Assembly: GCF_020515625.1 (NCBI RefSeq)
Contig: NZ_JAIWPJ010000002.1
Coordinates: forward strand, 248,001-312,000
Length of the DNA stretch: 64,000 nucleotides
Direction of reading: 5' to 3'
Source: Natrinema amylolyticum
GTDB taxonomy: Archaea > Halobacteriota > Halobacteria > Halobacteriales > Natrialbaceae
The translations under genes were made by a program, and so were the position numbers. The notes beneath the pieces were generated by a model. That model worked only from the letters and a program-made list of their open reading frames with translations, made no database searches and had not been told where the DNA came from. How positions within the stretch are numbered: position 1 is the stretch's first letter; every line of letters begins with the position of its first letter. This document shows, one piece after another, positions 1 through 7,983 of this stretch.

Positions 1-1
1 G

Positions 2-106
2 AAAGGCGAACTCGACCGGCGGACGAACTACTACGCGCTGACGCCGAAGGGCCGACGCGCGCTGCAGCGCCGTCAGGAGTGGGTCGACCAGTACGTCGAC
101 GTATAG
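2..106 (+). CDS. PadR-like winged-helix regulator, C-terminal end (partial)
   Basis: Only the last 34 codons are in the window; the 5' part lies upstream. The visible residues contain the sequence NYYALTPKGRRAL followed by a short charged helix and a stop. That matches the wing and last helix of PadR/ArsR-type winged-helix DNA-binding proteins, where an aromatic-rich beta hairpin leads into a T-x-x-G-R motif. The likely role is transcriptional regulation of an adjacent, unseen gene. Family placement is an inference from this short piece; other winged-helix families share the pattern. Confidence 0.6.
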   Translation, partial: KGELDRRTNYYALTPKGRRALQRRQEWVDQYVDV

Positions 107-184
107 CTCCTGGCCGTGTTCTCTCTCGAGGACGAGACGTCGAGAGCGTCTCGCTTCGACCGCTTCGGCGGCTCCCGAGCGTCA

Positions 185-439
185 TCAGCGGGCGTCATCG
201 AGATCGACGACCGCCTCCAGATTCGCAGTGAGCCAGGCGTTCAGTTTCTTCTCGGTGGACCCCTCGCGGGGGACGAGCGTACAGCGATCGTTATCGGACT
301 GGTAGCGGACGACGATCGCGTCGAACAGGACCGGACCCCCGGGATCGGTCTCGTCGGTGTCGGCCGCATACTCGTGGGCAGTTCCCTCGTCGGCGTGGGC
401 AGAGCCATCCATGATAGTCCAGGCGAGCGTCGTCGCCAC
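185..439 (-). CDS. Small haloarchaeal protein, DUF7511-like
   Basis: An 84-residue acidic soluble protein without membrane segments. Its C-terminal half (a short beta region, then CTLVPREGS, then a helix containing a W-L motif and ending LVDLDDAR-like) resembles small haloarchaeal proteins grouped as DUF7511. A second protein of the same plan lies near 9.4 kb in this window, where CAIFPHEAS precedes an M-T-A-W-I helix ending in SLESMR. Function is unknown. It is transcribed toward the partial PadR-like gene and has no obvious operon partner. The family name is from memory and is moderately sure; the shared pattern between the two copies is seen directly. Confidence 0.65.
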   Translation of the reverse strand: MATTLAWTIMDGSAHADEGTAHEYAADTDETDPGGPVLFDAIVVRYQSDNDRCTLVPREGSTEKKLNAWLTANLEAVVDLDDAR

Positions 440-700
440 CGTCCGATAGACCGAGACGGTACAAAACGACTACTAGTTTGGGTATAGAGCGTTCGGGTCC
501 GCTCGGTATCTCTCCGAAACGCTCGCGCGTACTGCCCTGGGACGGACTCGACCGGCGACCGCTGAATCCGGTTCGGTTTTGGGCCGCCGATCGAGACGCC
601 AAATGCGGTCGCCGTCGCCCGTGTAGGGATCGACAAACGAGAGAAAGGACACCGTACAGTCCGAGCGAGACGCTGCGACGGGGTCCCTGCGGTGTGGCGT

Positions 701-1429
701 CTAGATATCGTCGAAGCTGACGCCCTCGAGGTCCGCCTCGAGATCGGCGACGTGGTCGTTGAAGTCGGCGACGAAGGCGGGAACGTCGTCGGCCAGTCGG
801 CGGACTTCGGGGGCCGGCGGCGGACCGTACTGCGAGAGGAGGTAGACGCCGTCGGAGCCGCCGACCCGCAGGTAGGAGGCGCGGTCTTCCTCCCACTTCA
901 GCTCCCAGCGGGTGCCCGATATCGTCGTCGAATAGGTGCCGTACTCGCCGTCGTAGCGGTGAAGTTGGCTCGCCATCGCGTTGCAGACGTCGCGGATGCG
1001 ATCGACGATTCGATCCCGTTCGGCGACCAGTTCAGCCGTCGATTCGGCCTCGGGGAACTCGTCGGTGACGTCAGTGAGCATCCCGTCGAACGAGCGGACG
1101 TACTCGTTGTAGGCCTCGACGAACGCGCCGTAGTCGGCCATCGCCCGCTCGAGGGGCTCGGGTTCGGGCGGCTGCTTGCTCGAGACGACGTAGATCTCCG
1201 AGCCGGACTTCGGGTCGAATCGGAGGTACTGCACGTCGCCGGCCTCGTACTTGAGCGTCCAGCTGCCGGCGTCGGTGTTGAACGTCTCCTGGCCGTAGTC
1301 ACCGCCCTGTAAGACGGCGAGTTCCCGCGCGATCTCGCCGGCGTGCGCTCGAACGCGGGCCGCCAGTTCGTCCCGTCGCTCGGCGATCTCGTCCGTCTCT
1401 TCGACGTCCGTCTCGAGTCCCTCGGTCAT
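701..1429 (-). CDS. Haloarchaeal hypothetical protein with an internal duplication
   Basis: A 242-residue acidic cytosolic protein with no signal peptide or membrane segment. It is built of two similar halves. Each has a W-x-L-K-[YW]-E strand followed by YLR, a strand with Y[VL][VL]S, a proline-rich PPEPEPLE / PPPAPEVR linker and a helix with AFV..[YF]N..V. The halves start near residues 56 and 158. This is a beta-hairpin plus helix module repeated twice, which suggests an intramolecular pseudo-dimer. I do not recognise a named function. Gene start is the ATG that gives the acidic N-terminal helix; the gene lies alone on the minus strand. Confidence 0.75.
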   Translation of the reverse strand: MTEGLETDVEETDEIAERRDELAARVRAHAGEIARELAVLQGGDYGQETFNTDAGSWTLKYEAGDVQYLRFDPKSGSEIYVVSSKQPPEPEPLERAMADYGAFVEAYNEYVRSFDGMLTDVTDEFPEAESTAELVAERDRIVDRIRDVCNAMASQLHRYDGEYGTYSTTISGTRWELKWEEDRASYLRVGGSDGVYLLSQYGPPPAPEVRRLADDVPAFVADFNDHVADLEADLEGVSFDDI

Positions 1430-1500
1430 TACTCGAGGAAGGGAGCGAGGACCGGTAACGGTTACGTCCCGTCTCGGTGGACCGAGAACGAGCGCGGACG

Positions 1501-1854
1501 CTATTCGCTTTCGTTGCTCTCGTTGCTTTCGTTGGACTCGTTCATCTCGGTCTCGTTCATCTCGGTCTCGTTGGACTCGTTCGTTTCGTTCGTCTCGGTC
1601 TCGTTCTCGCCGCCGATATCGGTCTCGTTCGTCTCGTTTTCGGTTCCGACGTCGGTTTCGTTATCACCGGCCGGCTCGTCTTCGATGTCTTGCCCGTTGC
1701 CGGTTCCCTCCTCGGCTTCGGTCTCGTCGTCTTCCTCGGTCCCGTTTTCTCCGCCGCCACCTGGGCCGCCACAGCCGGCGACGAGTGCAGTCGAGGCCGC
1801 TGCGCCTGTTAGTTTCAGCACTCGTCGACGGGTCGACGGCTGTCGATCACTCAT
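1501..1854 (-). CDS. Small secreted lipoprotein with a sequon-rich tail
   Basis: The chosen start gives MSDRQPST, then a twin-arginine-type signal (RRRVLKLTG) and a lipobox ending LVAGC, so the mature protein is probably exported folded by Tat and lipid-anchored at the cysteine. What follows is about 90 residues of low-complexity Glu/Asn/Thr/Ser with glycine. It contains 13 N-x-S/T sequons (N-G-T, N-E-T, N-E-S), ending in four consecutive N-E-S triplets. Haloarchaea N-glycosylate secreted proteins at such sites (known biology), so a heavily glycosylated surface stalk is plausible. An alternative ATG 27 bases upstream would precede the Tat signal with extra residues and is less likely. No enzymatic domain is visible. 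Confidence 0.75.
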   Translation of the reverse strand: MSDRQPSTRRRVLKLTGAAASTALVAGCGGPGGGGENGTEEDDETEAEEGTGNGQDIEDEPAGDNETDVGTENETNETDIGGENETETNETNESNETEMNETEMNESNESNESNESE

Positions 1855-2028
1855 ACGGAGGTAGTCGGTATCGAGGTGCATAAGCCGTCAGCCGACACTT
1901 GCGTGGTCTCTGGCGCTCTCAGCCCCGAATCCGCTCGTCTGCAGGCGATCGGGTCCGGCGACCTCGAGATCGGTCAATCATAGCGGGTGTAGGCATCACG
2001 CCCAAGAACGGGGCCGGCAAACGACGCG

Positions 2029-2424
2029 ATGCACATGGCTTCGATACCCGACGATTTCCACGATCTGTTCGAGAAGGAGACGTTCGCACACGTCGCGACG
2101 CTCACCGAAGACGGGCTCCCGCACGTCACACCGGTCTGGATCGACTACGATGAGGACGACGACCGACTCCTGGTCAATACCGAACGCGGCCGTCAGAAGG
2201 AACGCAACGTCCGGAACGATCCCAGAGTCGGCGTCAGCATGACCGACCCCGACGATCCCTACCGGTTTCTCTCGGTGATCGGCGAAGTCGAGGAGCTCAC
2301 CACCGAGGGCGCTCGTGAACATATCGATGAATTGGCCCGGCGCTATCAGGATGTCGACGAGTACCAGCCGACGATCGAAACCGAGCGCGTGATTCTGCGA
2401 ATTCGAGCGGATCAGGTCCTCTGA
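2029..2424 (+). CDS. PPOX-class (F420/FMN-type) oxidoreductase
   Basis: A 131-residue single-domain split-barrel protein of the pyridoxamine-5'-phosphate-oxidase-like family. Recognisable elements are the N-terminal FAHVATLTEDGLPHVTPVW strand pair, the LLVNTERGRQKERNVRNDPRVGV segment with a nucleotide-contacting K/R/N cluster, and the later FLSVIGEVEEL strand. Such archaeal and actinobacterial proteins are often F420-dependent reductases; which cofactor is used here cannot be read from the sequence. A second ATG six bases in (MASIPDD) is an equally good start. cofH, for F420 synthesis, lies near 62 kb, which is compatible with F420 use. Confidence 0.85.
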   Translation: MHMASIPDDFHDLFEKETFAHVATLTEDGLPHVTPVWIDYDEDDDRLLVNTERGRQKERNVRNDPRVGVSMTDPDDPYRFLSVIGEVEELTTEGAREHIDELARRYQDVDEYQPTIETERVILRIRADQVL

Positions 2425-2590
2425 GGCCGCTCGGACACCGTAACTGCAGCCTCTCCCGCTATCTCGCTCTCTCCCGCCTTCAAGTCCTCTCCCGCTCCTC
2501 GAGCCGCCGGGCCGGATCGAGAGGTCACCCGAAGACGGTCGCGCTCTCGGCGCGGTCGGCCACGTCAAATTTTCGACGGGCGGGCGATTA

Positions 2591-4198
2591 ATGGACGGCG
2601 GTGTGGACGGGTCGACCATGCAAACGGCAGCCGACCTGCTGGTCACCTGTCTCGAGGCCGAGGATGTCGACCGCGTCTTCGGGGTTCCGGGCGAGGAGAT
2701 CGAGGACCTGCTGTTCTCGCTGCGGGACTCCTCGATCCGCTTCGTGCCGACGCGCCACGAACAGGGCGCGGCGTTCATGGCCGACGTCCACGGCCGTCTG
2801 ACCGGCGAGGCGGGCGTCTGCTGTTCGACGCTCGGCCCCGGTGCGACGAACCTGATGACGGGCGTGGCCGACGCGCAACTCGACAAGAGCCCGGTGGTCG
2901 CCATCACCGGCCAGGGCGACCGCGAGCGACTCCACAAGGAGAGCCATCAGGCGCTCGACGTCGTCGACATCTTCGAGCCGATCGTCACGTGGAACACCCA
3001 GATCGCCGAGCCCGAGATCACGCCCGAATCGGCCCGCAAGGCGTTCAAACTCGCCGAGTACGAGAAGCCGGGGGCGACCCACCTCGAGTTCCCCGAGGAC
3101 GTCGCCGCGGCGACCGTCGACGCCGAGCCGATCGAGACGCGCGATCCGGTCCGCCGGCCGGATCCGGACGACGAGTCGGCCGAGCGGGCGGCGACGCTGA
3201 TCGCCGAGGCCGAGCGGCCGATCATCCTCGCGGGCAACGGCGCGGTTCGGACCCGCGCCTCGGAGAACATCCGCGCTATCGTCAACCGCGTCGGGCTCCC
3301 GGTCGTCGAGACGTACATGGGCAAGGGGGCGATCTCCGACCGCGAGCCGGCCTCGCTGATGACGCTCGACTCGGGACCCGAGAGCGAGGCCGCGCGAGCG
3401 ATCGAGCGGGCCGACTGCGTCGTCGCGGTCGGCTACGACATCGCCGAGCACGATCCGGCGGGCTGGAATCCCGACCTCGAGAAGACCATCGTCCACGTCG
3501 ATTACGAGCCCGCAGAGGTCTATCGCCACTACAACCCGGATGTGGAGATCGTCGCGGACGTCGGCGCGGCGCTCGGGGCCATCGGCGAGCGCCTCTCGGA
3601 GGGCGCGTGTTCGCTGTGGTGTGGCGACCTCCACGACCGCCTGCTCGAGTCGGTGACGGAGCCGCCGGCAGACGACGATCCGGTGACGGTGAGAAACGCG
3701 TTGCCACTGTTGCGCGAGGCGATGGCCGACTCGGACGTGCTCGTCTCGGACGTGGGCAGCCACAAGATGGCGATCGCGCAGTCGTTCCCGACCTACGAGC
3801 CCAACACCTGCGTGATCTCGAACGGGCTGGCGAGCATGGGGATCGCCGTCCCGGGCGCGCTCGCGGCCGATCTGGCGGTGGATTCGAACGTCGTCGCGGG
3901 CACCGGCGACGGCGGGTTCATGATGAACGCGGCCGAACTCGAGACCGCGACGCGGCTGGACTGTAGCTTTACGACCGTCGTGTTCGACGACGAGGATTAC
4001 GGACTGATCTCGGAGAAACAGGAGGACCATCGCGGCGAACACACCGGGACGGATCTGACGACCCCCGATCTGGTGACGTTCGCTGAGAGCTTCGGGATCG
4101 ACGCCTATCGTCCCGACACGTGGGCCGAGATCGAGTCGGCGTTCGCGGAGGCGGTGCCGTCCGACGAGTTGGCGCTGATCGAAATCGGGCTCGAGTGA
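2591..4198 (+). CDS. Acetolactate synthase-like ThDP-dependent enzyme
   Basis: A full-length (526-535 aa) enzyme of the acetolactate synthase/pyruvate oxidase family. The N-terminal Pyr domain carries the catalytic glutamate in RHEQGAAFMADVHGR (residue 48 if translation starts at the ATG at 2618). The middle domain has ILAGNGA and the C-terminal PP domain has the GDGGFMMN ThDP/Mg binding motif. It is a lone catalytic subunit: no ilvN-type regulatory subunit is adjacent. That fits the catabolic AlsS-like or an uncharacterised haloarchaeal branch better than the branched-chain biosynthetic IlvB. The ATG at 2618 matches the usual family N-terminus; the ATG at 2591 has an AT-rich stretch about 20 bases upstream, so both remain possible. 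Confidence 0.85.
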   Translation: MDGGVDGSTMQTAADLLVTCLEAEDVDRVFGVPGEEIEDLLFSLRDSSIRFVPTRHEQGAAFMADVHGRLTGEAGVCCSTLGPGATNLMTGVADAQLDKSPVVAITGQGDRERLHKESHQALDVVDIFEPIVTWNTQIAEPEITPESARKAFKLAEYEKPGATHLEFPEDVAAATVDAEPIETRDPVRRPDPDDESAERAATLIAEAERPIILAGNGAVRTRASENIRAIVNRVGLPVVETYMGKGAISDREPASLMTLDSGPESEAARAIERADCVVAVGYDIAEHDPAGWNPDLEKTIVHVDYEPAEVYRHYNPDVEIVADVGAALGAIGERLSEGACSLWCGDLHDRLLESVTEPPADDDPVTVRNALPLLREAMADSDVLVSDVGSHKMAIAQSFPTYEPNTCVISNGLASMGIAVPGALAADLAVDSNVVAGTGDGGFMMNAAELETATRLDCSFTTVVFDDEDYGLISEKQEDHRGEHTGTDLTTPDLVTFAESFGIDAYRPDTWAEIESAFAEAVPSDELALIEIGLE

Positions 4199-4264
4199 GG
4201 CGGCCCGCGGTCGGGCGCGGACACGGACGGAAGGATTCTTGAGCCGATGCGCTCATGGAGGGGT

Positions 4265-4333
4265 ATGACCGAGACAGGAGCGGTCGCGCGGGCGACAGGC
4301 GTCGATTCGGCGACGGATCGTGATACCCCGTGA
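4265..4333 (+). other. Possible 22-codon leader ORF before the Vps62-like lipoprotein
   Basis: An ATG with a TATA-like ATTCTT about 29 bases upstream opens a 22-codon frame whose TGA overlaps the GTG start of the next gene as GTGA. The spacing would suit a leaderless transcript starting here, and the overlap would suit translational coupling. The peptide itself has no recognisable features. It may equally be chance, because the next gene has its own complete N-terminus. Confidence 0.25.
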
Positions 4334-6459
4334 CCGACGGGATGGAGGCCGACGTGGACCGGCGAACGGTCCTCGGCGCGCTCGCCGGCGTCGGCGGGGC
4401 CGCGCTCGCCGGCTGTTCGGCGTTCGAACGAGAGGCCGATGGTCGGACGAATCAGGTCGACGACGAGACCGCTCGATCGCTGGCGACGCGGTTCGCGCCC
4501 ACGCTGTACTTCGACAGTCGCGAACCGTGGTTTCCGACGGATCCGCGGCCGTACACCAGCGAGCGGGACGGCGAGACGGTCGTCACCGGCTTCGACGCCG
4601 TCGACGGCTACCACGAGCGCGTCAGCGAGGGGAGCCCGCCGAATCCGACCGTCTTCTATCACGCCGTCGAGTACGAGGAATCGCCGCTCGCCGTCGTCCA
4701 GTTCTGGTGTTACTCGGCGTTCGATCAGTTCACGACCAACTTCCACTGGCACGACTGGGAAGTGTTGCACGTCTTCGTCGACACGGAGACCGACGAGCCC
4801 CAACTGTACGTCGCCAGCTCTCACTCGCGGACGGTCCCGAACAACGAGTTCCTGGATCCGGACCCCGATATGATCCCCCGCATCCTCTCGGAGCTGGGCT
4901 CGCACTCGAGTGCGCTCTCGGTCAACGAGGTCGCCGATCGCTTCCAGCGAGTCGCCGTGGAGGACCTGCTCGCGGATATCACGAACACGGCAATCGAGGG
5001 CATCGAGGACCTCGCCGACGTGCCGCTGGCGTACGGCCTGCCCCGCGACGAGGGCTCGCGGCTCCCCTATCTCGTCCCGGAGTACGAGGGCGAGCCGATA
5101 TACGAGCACGAGCGACTGCCCTCCGTCACGCGGGAGTCGCTGATCGACGACGACCTGACCGTTCGGTCGTTCGACGCACTGACGTCGCCGCCGACGGATC
5201 TCCCGACGCGCGAAACGGGGCTCGTCTTCCGGCACCGCGAACGGGCGAACGACGACGAGGGCGAGGCCGATATCGAGTACGACCTCGTGCCGAGCAGCGA
5301 CCTCGAGCACATCGCGGACTTCACCGGGCCGCAACTGAGCTTCGAGTTTTCCGTGCCGACGGCGGTCGAGGACGCCGTCGCCGGCCACCTCACGGCGACG
5401 GGGACGCCGTGGAGCCAGCCCCGGTACGACAACCCGGCCGCGGACATCTCCGTGCCGAACCACCGGACGGCGCTGGCCGAGCGCTACGACGCTATCGGCG
5501 AGGCGGCACCGATCAACACCGTCGTCAGCCGCGTCACGGACGTGATCGCGAGCGACGACGCGCCGGCGGACGAGGGGCTGACCACGACCGAGGTCGATCT
5601 CGAGGCGGTCGTCCTGCTCGAGAGCGAGCCCGAGGCGGTCCCGACGTTCGGGGGGATCGCCGTCGCGCGGGACGTTCCGGCCGGCGATCACCGGCTGACG
5701 GTCAACGGTGCGGGGCGAGCGCCACACAGCGAGCGCGTCAGCGTCTCGGGCGACGGGGCCCCGACGGCGGCGGGCGTCGACGGCGAGATCCCGCTGGTCG
5801 CCCGCGATCGGGCGACGAAACTGGAAGTCGGCGACGAAACGGGGGCGAGCGACCTCTCGAGGGTGGCCGTCGAGGACGACTTCGCCGGACGCCTCTACGA
5901 GTCGTCGGTCGATGGGAGCGACGCCATCTACGTCGACCGCGGCGGAGCCTATACGACCGAGGTGCGAGACGGGGACGACGCCGTCGGTGCCTATCGAGTC
6001 AACCCGGACCCCGACGCCGAATCGGCGGTCCGCATCGAGCGTCCGGAGACCGGCAAAGCGTCGCTCGCGGAGTACGTGGCCGACGTCGCCGAGGAGACCA
6101 GAGCGGAGATCGCGGCGCTCGGGGACGAGGACGATGCTGACGACGGCGATAGCGATGACGACGACGATGACGAGAAAGGGCGCAGGGGTCGCGGCTCGTC
6201 GAACGCCGTCACCGGACTCGAGCGCTCCCTCGCCGCCGTCGTCGACGCCGCACAGCGAGCCGCCGAGCGGGCGCGCGCCAAAGAGCGCGGGAACACCGAC
6301 AAGCAACTCGAGAACGTCCTCGAGCGCCTCCGGCGGGCGGAGGAGCGACTCGCCGAGGCGCGGGGCGACGTTCCGGCCCTGCTCTCGAACGCGACGGGGA
6401 AGCGACTCGAGCAGGCCGATCGGCGCTCCGAGCAGGCGCAGCAGGCTGAGAAACTCTAA
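4330..6459 (+). CDS. Tat lipoprotein with a Vps62-like domain and C-terminal coiled coil
   Basis: About 709 residues. The N-terminus has DRRTVLGALAG and a lipobox ALAGC, so the protein is likely Tat-exported and lipid-anchored. The first 120 mature residues (FAPTLYFDSREPWFPTDPRPY, then YHAVEY, QFWCYSAFDQF and HWHDWEVLHVFVD) resemble the Vps62-related fold seen in many secreted haloarchaeal proteins of unknown function, with an H-x-H-D-W-E cluster that could bind metal. The middle is beta-rich. Near residue 600 an acidic Asp run leads into a Lys/Arg/Glu-rich helix of about 110 residues likely to form a coiled coil. The start could also be the ATG at 4342. No partner gene is evident and the activity is unknown. 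Confidence 0.8.
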   Translation: MTDGMEADVDRRTVLGALAGVGGAALAGCSAFEREADGRTNQVDDETARSLATRFAPTLYFDSREPWFPTDPRPYTSERDGETVVTGFDAVDGYHERVSEGSPPNPTVFYHAVEYEESPLAVVQFWCYSAFDQFTTNFHWHDWEVLHVFVDTETDEPQLYVASSHSRTVPNNEFLDPDPDMIPRILSELGSHSSALSVNEVADRFQRVAVEDLLADITNTAIEGIEDLADVPLAYGLPRDEGSRLPYLVPEYEGEPIYEHERLPSVTRESLIDDDLTVRSFDALTSPPTDLPTRETGLVFRHRERANDDEGEADIEYDLVPSSDLEHIADFTGPQLSFEFSVPTAVEDAVAGHLTATGTPWSQPRYDNPAADISVPNHRTALAERYDAIGEAAPINTVVSRVTDVIASDDAPADEGLTTTEVDLEAVVLLESEPEAVPTFGGIAVARDVPAGDHRLTVNGAGRAPHSERVSVSGDGAPTAAGVDGEIPLVARDRATKLEVGDETGASDLSRVAVEDDFAGRLYESSVDGSDAIYVDRGGAYTTEVRDGDDAVGAYRVNPDPDAESAVRIERPETGKASLAEYVADVAEETRAEIAALGDEDDADDGDSDDDDDDEKGRRGRGSSNAVTGLERSLAAVVDAAQRAAERARAKERGNTDKQLENVLERLRRAEERLAEARGDVPALLSNATGKRLEQADRRSEQAQQAEKL

Positions 6460-6592
6460 TCGGCGGATTGGCGTCTCGAGAGCGAGAGTCGAGTCGCCTC
6501 GAGACCGCCACCGACCGATAGTCGGCCCGCGAAACCCGGGGTACTTTCCGTTTGGGGGCCGTTAACAGTGTACTGCGAGTGGATCCATTTCA

Positions 6593-6817
6593 GTGACACA
6601 ATCCGACGGAGAGAGGGAGAAGGCGGCCGGTATCTGTGCCAACTGCGGCGAACTCTTTACCGTGTGGGCGTGCCGGGACGGAACGGTTCGACCGGTCAGT
6701 CCCCACAACGCCTGTTCGTGCGACGACCCGTCGTATCGGGTCGTCGACGAGGACGAGGTCTTCGACGGCGTGGACGAGGCCGTCGGAGCGGACGAGGAGG
6801 AGTGGCCCGATGTCTGA
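6593..6817 (+). CDS. Small zinc-finger-like protein
   Basis: A 74-residue acidic protein with a GTG start. It holds a CANCG knuckle (residues 15-18), a further cysteine in VWACRDG and a CSC pair, enough for one zinc site, followed by an acidic tail. This is the haloarchaeal one-domain zinc-finger micro-protein type; such proteins are abundant and mostly uncharacterised. It sits just upstream of the tRNA-Pro region. I cannot assign a function. Confidence 0.7.
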   Translation: MTQSDGEREKAAGICANCGELFTVWACRDGTVRPVSPHNACSCDDPSYRVVDEDEVFDGVDEAVGADEEEWPDV

Positions 6818-6980
6818 TCGCGTCGGCGAGCGGCTCGGTCATCGACGCGATAGTCGGCGATGAACTGACCTCGAAAACTATTCTTTCTAAAACCAGTCAG
6901 CGAACGGTACTGATGGGGCGATGGAAGGCCCCCACTACGGACTCCCCGCTAGCGCTCGTCGTTGCGAAGTGGGGTGAAAA

Positions 6981-7000
6981 TGGGCCGGCGCGAATTCGAA
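6981..7000 (-). repeat. Partial direct copy of the tRNA-Pro 3' end (att-like)
   Basis: These 20 bases are identical, in the same orientation, to 7133-7152, which is the discriminator base, the 3' acceptor strand and the 3' half of the T arm of tRNA-Pro. The bases on either side differ. A T-arm-to-acceptor duplicate is the typical product of integrase-mediated recombination at tRNA genes, but only 132 bases separate the copies, so no element remains between them. Confidence 0.6.
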
Positions 7001-7076
7001 CTGGGCAAGACGGTCGCGCTCACTCCGTTCGCGTGCTGCGGCTTGCTGGCTCGAATTCGCTTGGCGAAACGACTTC

Positions 7077-7124
7077 CCCGCACTTGGAACGCCTCGCTGT
7101 CGCTCGGCGTTCGGAGAGTGCGGG
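7077..7124. repeat. Two-part inverted repeat next to tRNA-Pro
   Basis: Two nested arms can pair: CCCGCACT (7077-7084) with AGTGCGGG (7117-7124), and GAACGCC (7087-7093) with GGCGTTC (7106-7112), leaving a 12-base loop. It lies just downstream of the tRNA 3' end on the tRNA strand, so it could act as a processing or termination structure or be a mobile-repeat remnant. Confidence 0.5.
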
Positions 7125-7132
7125 AAAGGTAG

Positions 7133-7205
7133 TGGGCCGGCGCGAATTCGAATCGCGGTTACGGCCACCCGAAGGCCGAAGGATACCAAGCTACCCCACC
7201 GGCCC
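7133..7205 (-). tRNA. tRNA-Pro (CGG anticodon)
   Basis: Read on the minus strand, a complete cloverleaf can be drawn. The acceptor stem GGGCCGG pairs with CCGGCCC. A GGGG/UCCU D stem follows. The anticodon stem is CGGCC/GGCCG around loop UUCGGGU, which gives anticodon CGG. A short variable loop follows, then a T stem CGCGA/UCGCG with loop UUCGAAU, and discriminator A. No intron is present and CCA is not encoded. It decodes CCG, the expected favoured proline codon in this GC-rich genome. The 3' end is duplicated 152 bases away. Confidence 0.93.
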
Positions 7206-7308
7206 GCATTCTGAGTGTACGCGTCCGGTCGTTTAACGCTTCCGGATCGGGCGTCGAACCGCCCGACGGGAACCTGTTCTCGAGATCCGAGATCCGCCGA
7301 AATCCCCC

Positions 7309-7911
7309 TCAAAACCGCTCGTAGCCGTCCGTATCCAGAACGTGATGTGCGACGGTGATCGCCTGATCGGCGTGCAGCAGTTTCGGTCCCAATCGAAGCC
7401 GCTGGTTGGCGACGTCCTCGAGCAGCGCCGTCTCCTCGGCGGTGAAGTCGCGGTGATCGGAGAGCACGAAGATCCCGTTCTCGAGCGCGTCTACGTCCGC
7501 GTCGATGACCGCCTTGCCGTCCTCGTGAAGCTGGACGATCGGGCCGTCGTCGGCGATTTCCTCGAGCGTGCCCTCGAAGCCGCGGCGGTAGACTTCGATC
7601 CCCGGACTGGGCTCCGCGGGGAGCGCGCCGATGGCCTCGTCGCGGTGCTCGAGGGCCTTGCGGACCAGCGCGGCGGTGCTGCGCTCGTCGGGGTTGAGCC
7701 GCTGGAGGTCGCTGCCGTCGAAGGTGATGGTGAGCTCGTTCTGCGCGATCAGGTGGACGCGGACGTCCTCGCGGATGCCGTGGGAGGTAACGAACGCGGC
7801 GGTGATCGACCGGCAGAGCGCGTCGAGGCGACCGGCCCCGCCCGCGAGGTCGTCCAGCGAGAAGTCGGGCTCCGTGGGCACGTCGTGACCGATGAGTACG
7901 AACTGGCGCAT
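7309..7911 (-). CDS. trmY: tRNA (pseudouridine(54)-N1)-methyltransferase TrmY
   Basis: A 200-residue SPOUT-class methyltransferase of the DUF358/TrmY family. It starts MRQFVLIGHDVPTEPDFSLDDLAGGAGRLD, the conserved TrmY N-terminus, and has the C-terminal knot region FVLSDHRDFTAEE followed by the LRLGPKLLHADQAI segment that forms the SAM-binding trefoil knot. Known members convert pseudouridine 54 to m1-pseudouridine in archaeal tRNA, acting after Pus10. pus10 itself is about 3 kb away, so both enzymes of the position-54 modification are in this window. Length is normal. Confidence 0.95.
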   Translation of the reverse strand: MRQFVLIGHDVPTEPDFSLDDLAGGAGRLDALCRSITAAFVTSHGIREDVRVHLIAQNELTITFDGSDLQRLNPDERSTAALVRKALEHRDEAIGALPAEPSPGIEVYRRGFEGTLEEIADDGPIVQLHEDGKAVIDADVDALENGIFVLSDHRDFTAEETALLEDVANQRLRLGPKLLHADQAITVAHHVLDTDGYERF

Positions 7912-7983
7912 ACCGGCGGAACGGCGGCCGACGGGATAGCCGCCACGATTCGGCGTCGGCCTCGTCTCATCGCCGCCTGTCGA

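Larger units (their letters stand above)
6818..7132. other. Gene-free stretch beside tRNA-Pro with inverted repeats and a tRNA 3' fragment
   Basis: No credible coding region is seen. The stretch holds an inverted repeat CCCCACT (6930-6936) / AGTGGGG (6968-6974), immediately followed by a 20-base copy of the 3' end of the neighbouring tRNA-Pro gene (6981-7000), then a second, longer two-part inverted repeat (7077-7124). This arrangement looks like the scar of past recombination or integration at the tRNA gene. Confidence 0.6.

Noticed and set aside
1501-1740. Possible CRISPR-like or satellite array
   Set aside because: The periodicity is a codon-level six-base repeat inside a coding frame, without spacers.
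2588-4042. Long open frame (484 codons) antisense to the acetolactate-synthase-like gene
   Set aside because: Composition is Arg/Asp/Val-rich, as expected for the complement of an acidic GC-rich gene, and it has no domain. The plus-strand protein has full ThDP-enzyme motifs.
4105-6306. 733-codon frame antisense to the Vps62-like lipoprotein gene
   Set aside because: Shadow of the lipoprotein gene, which has signal peptide and lipobox. The antisense translation lacks motifs.
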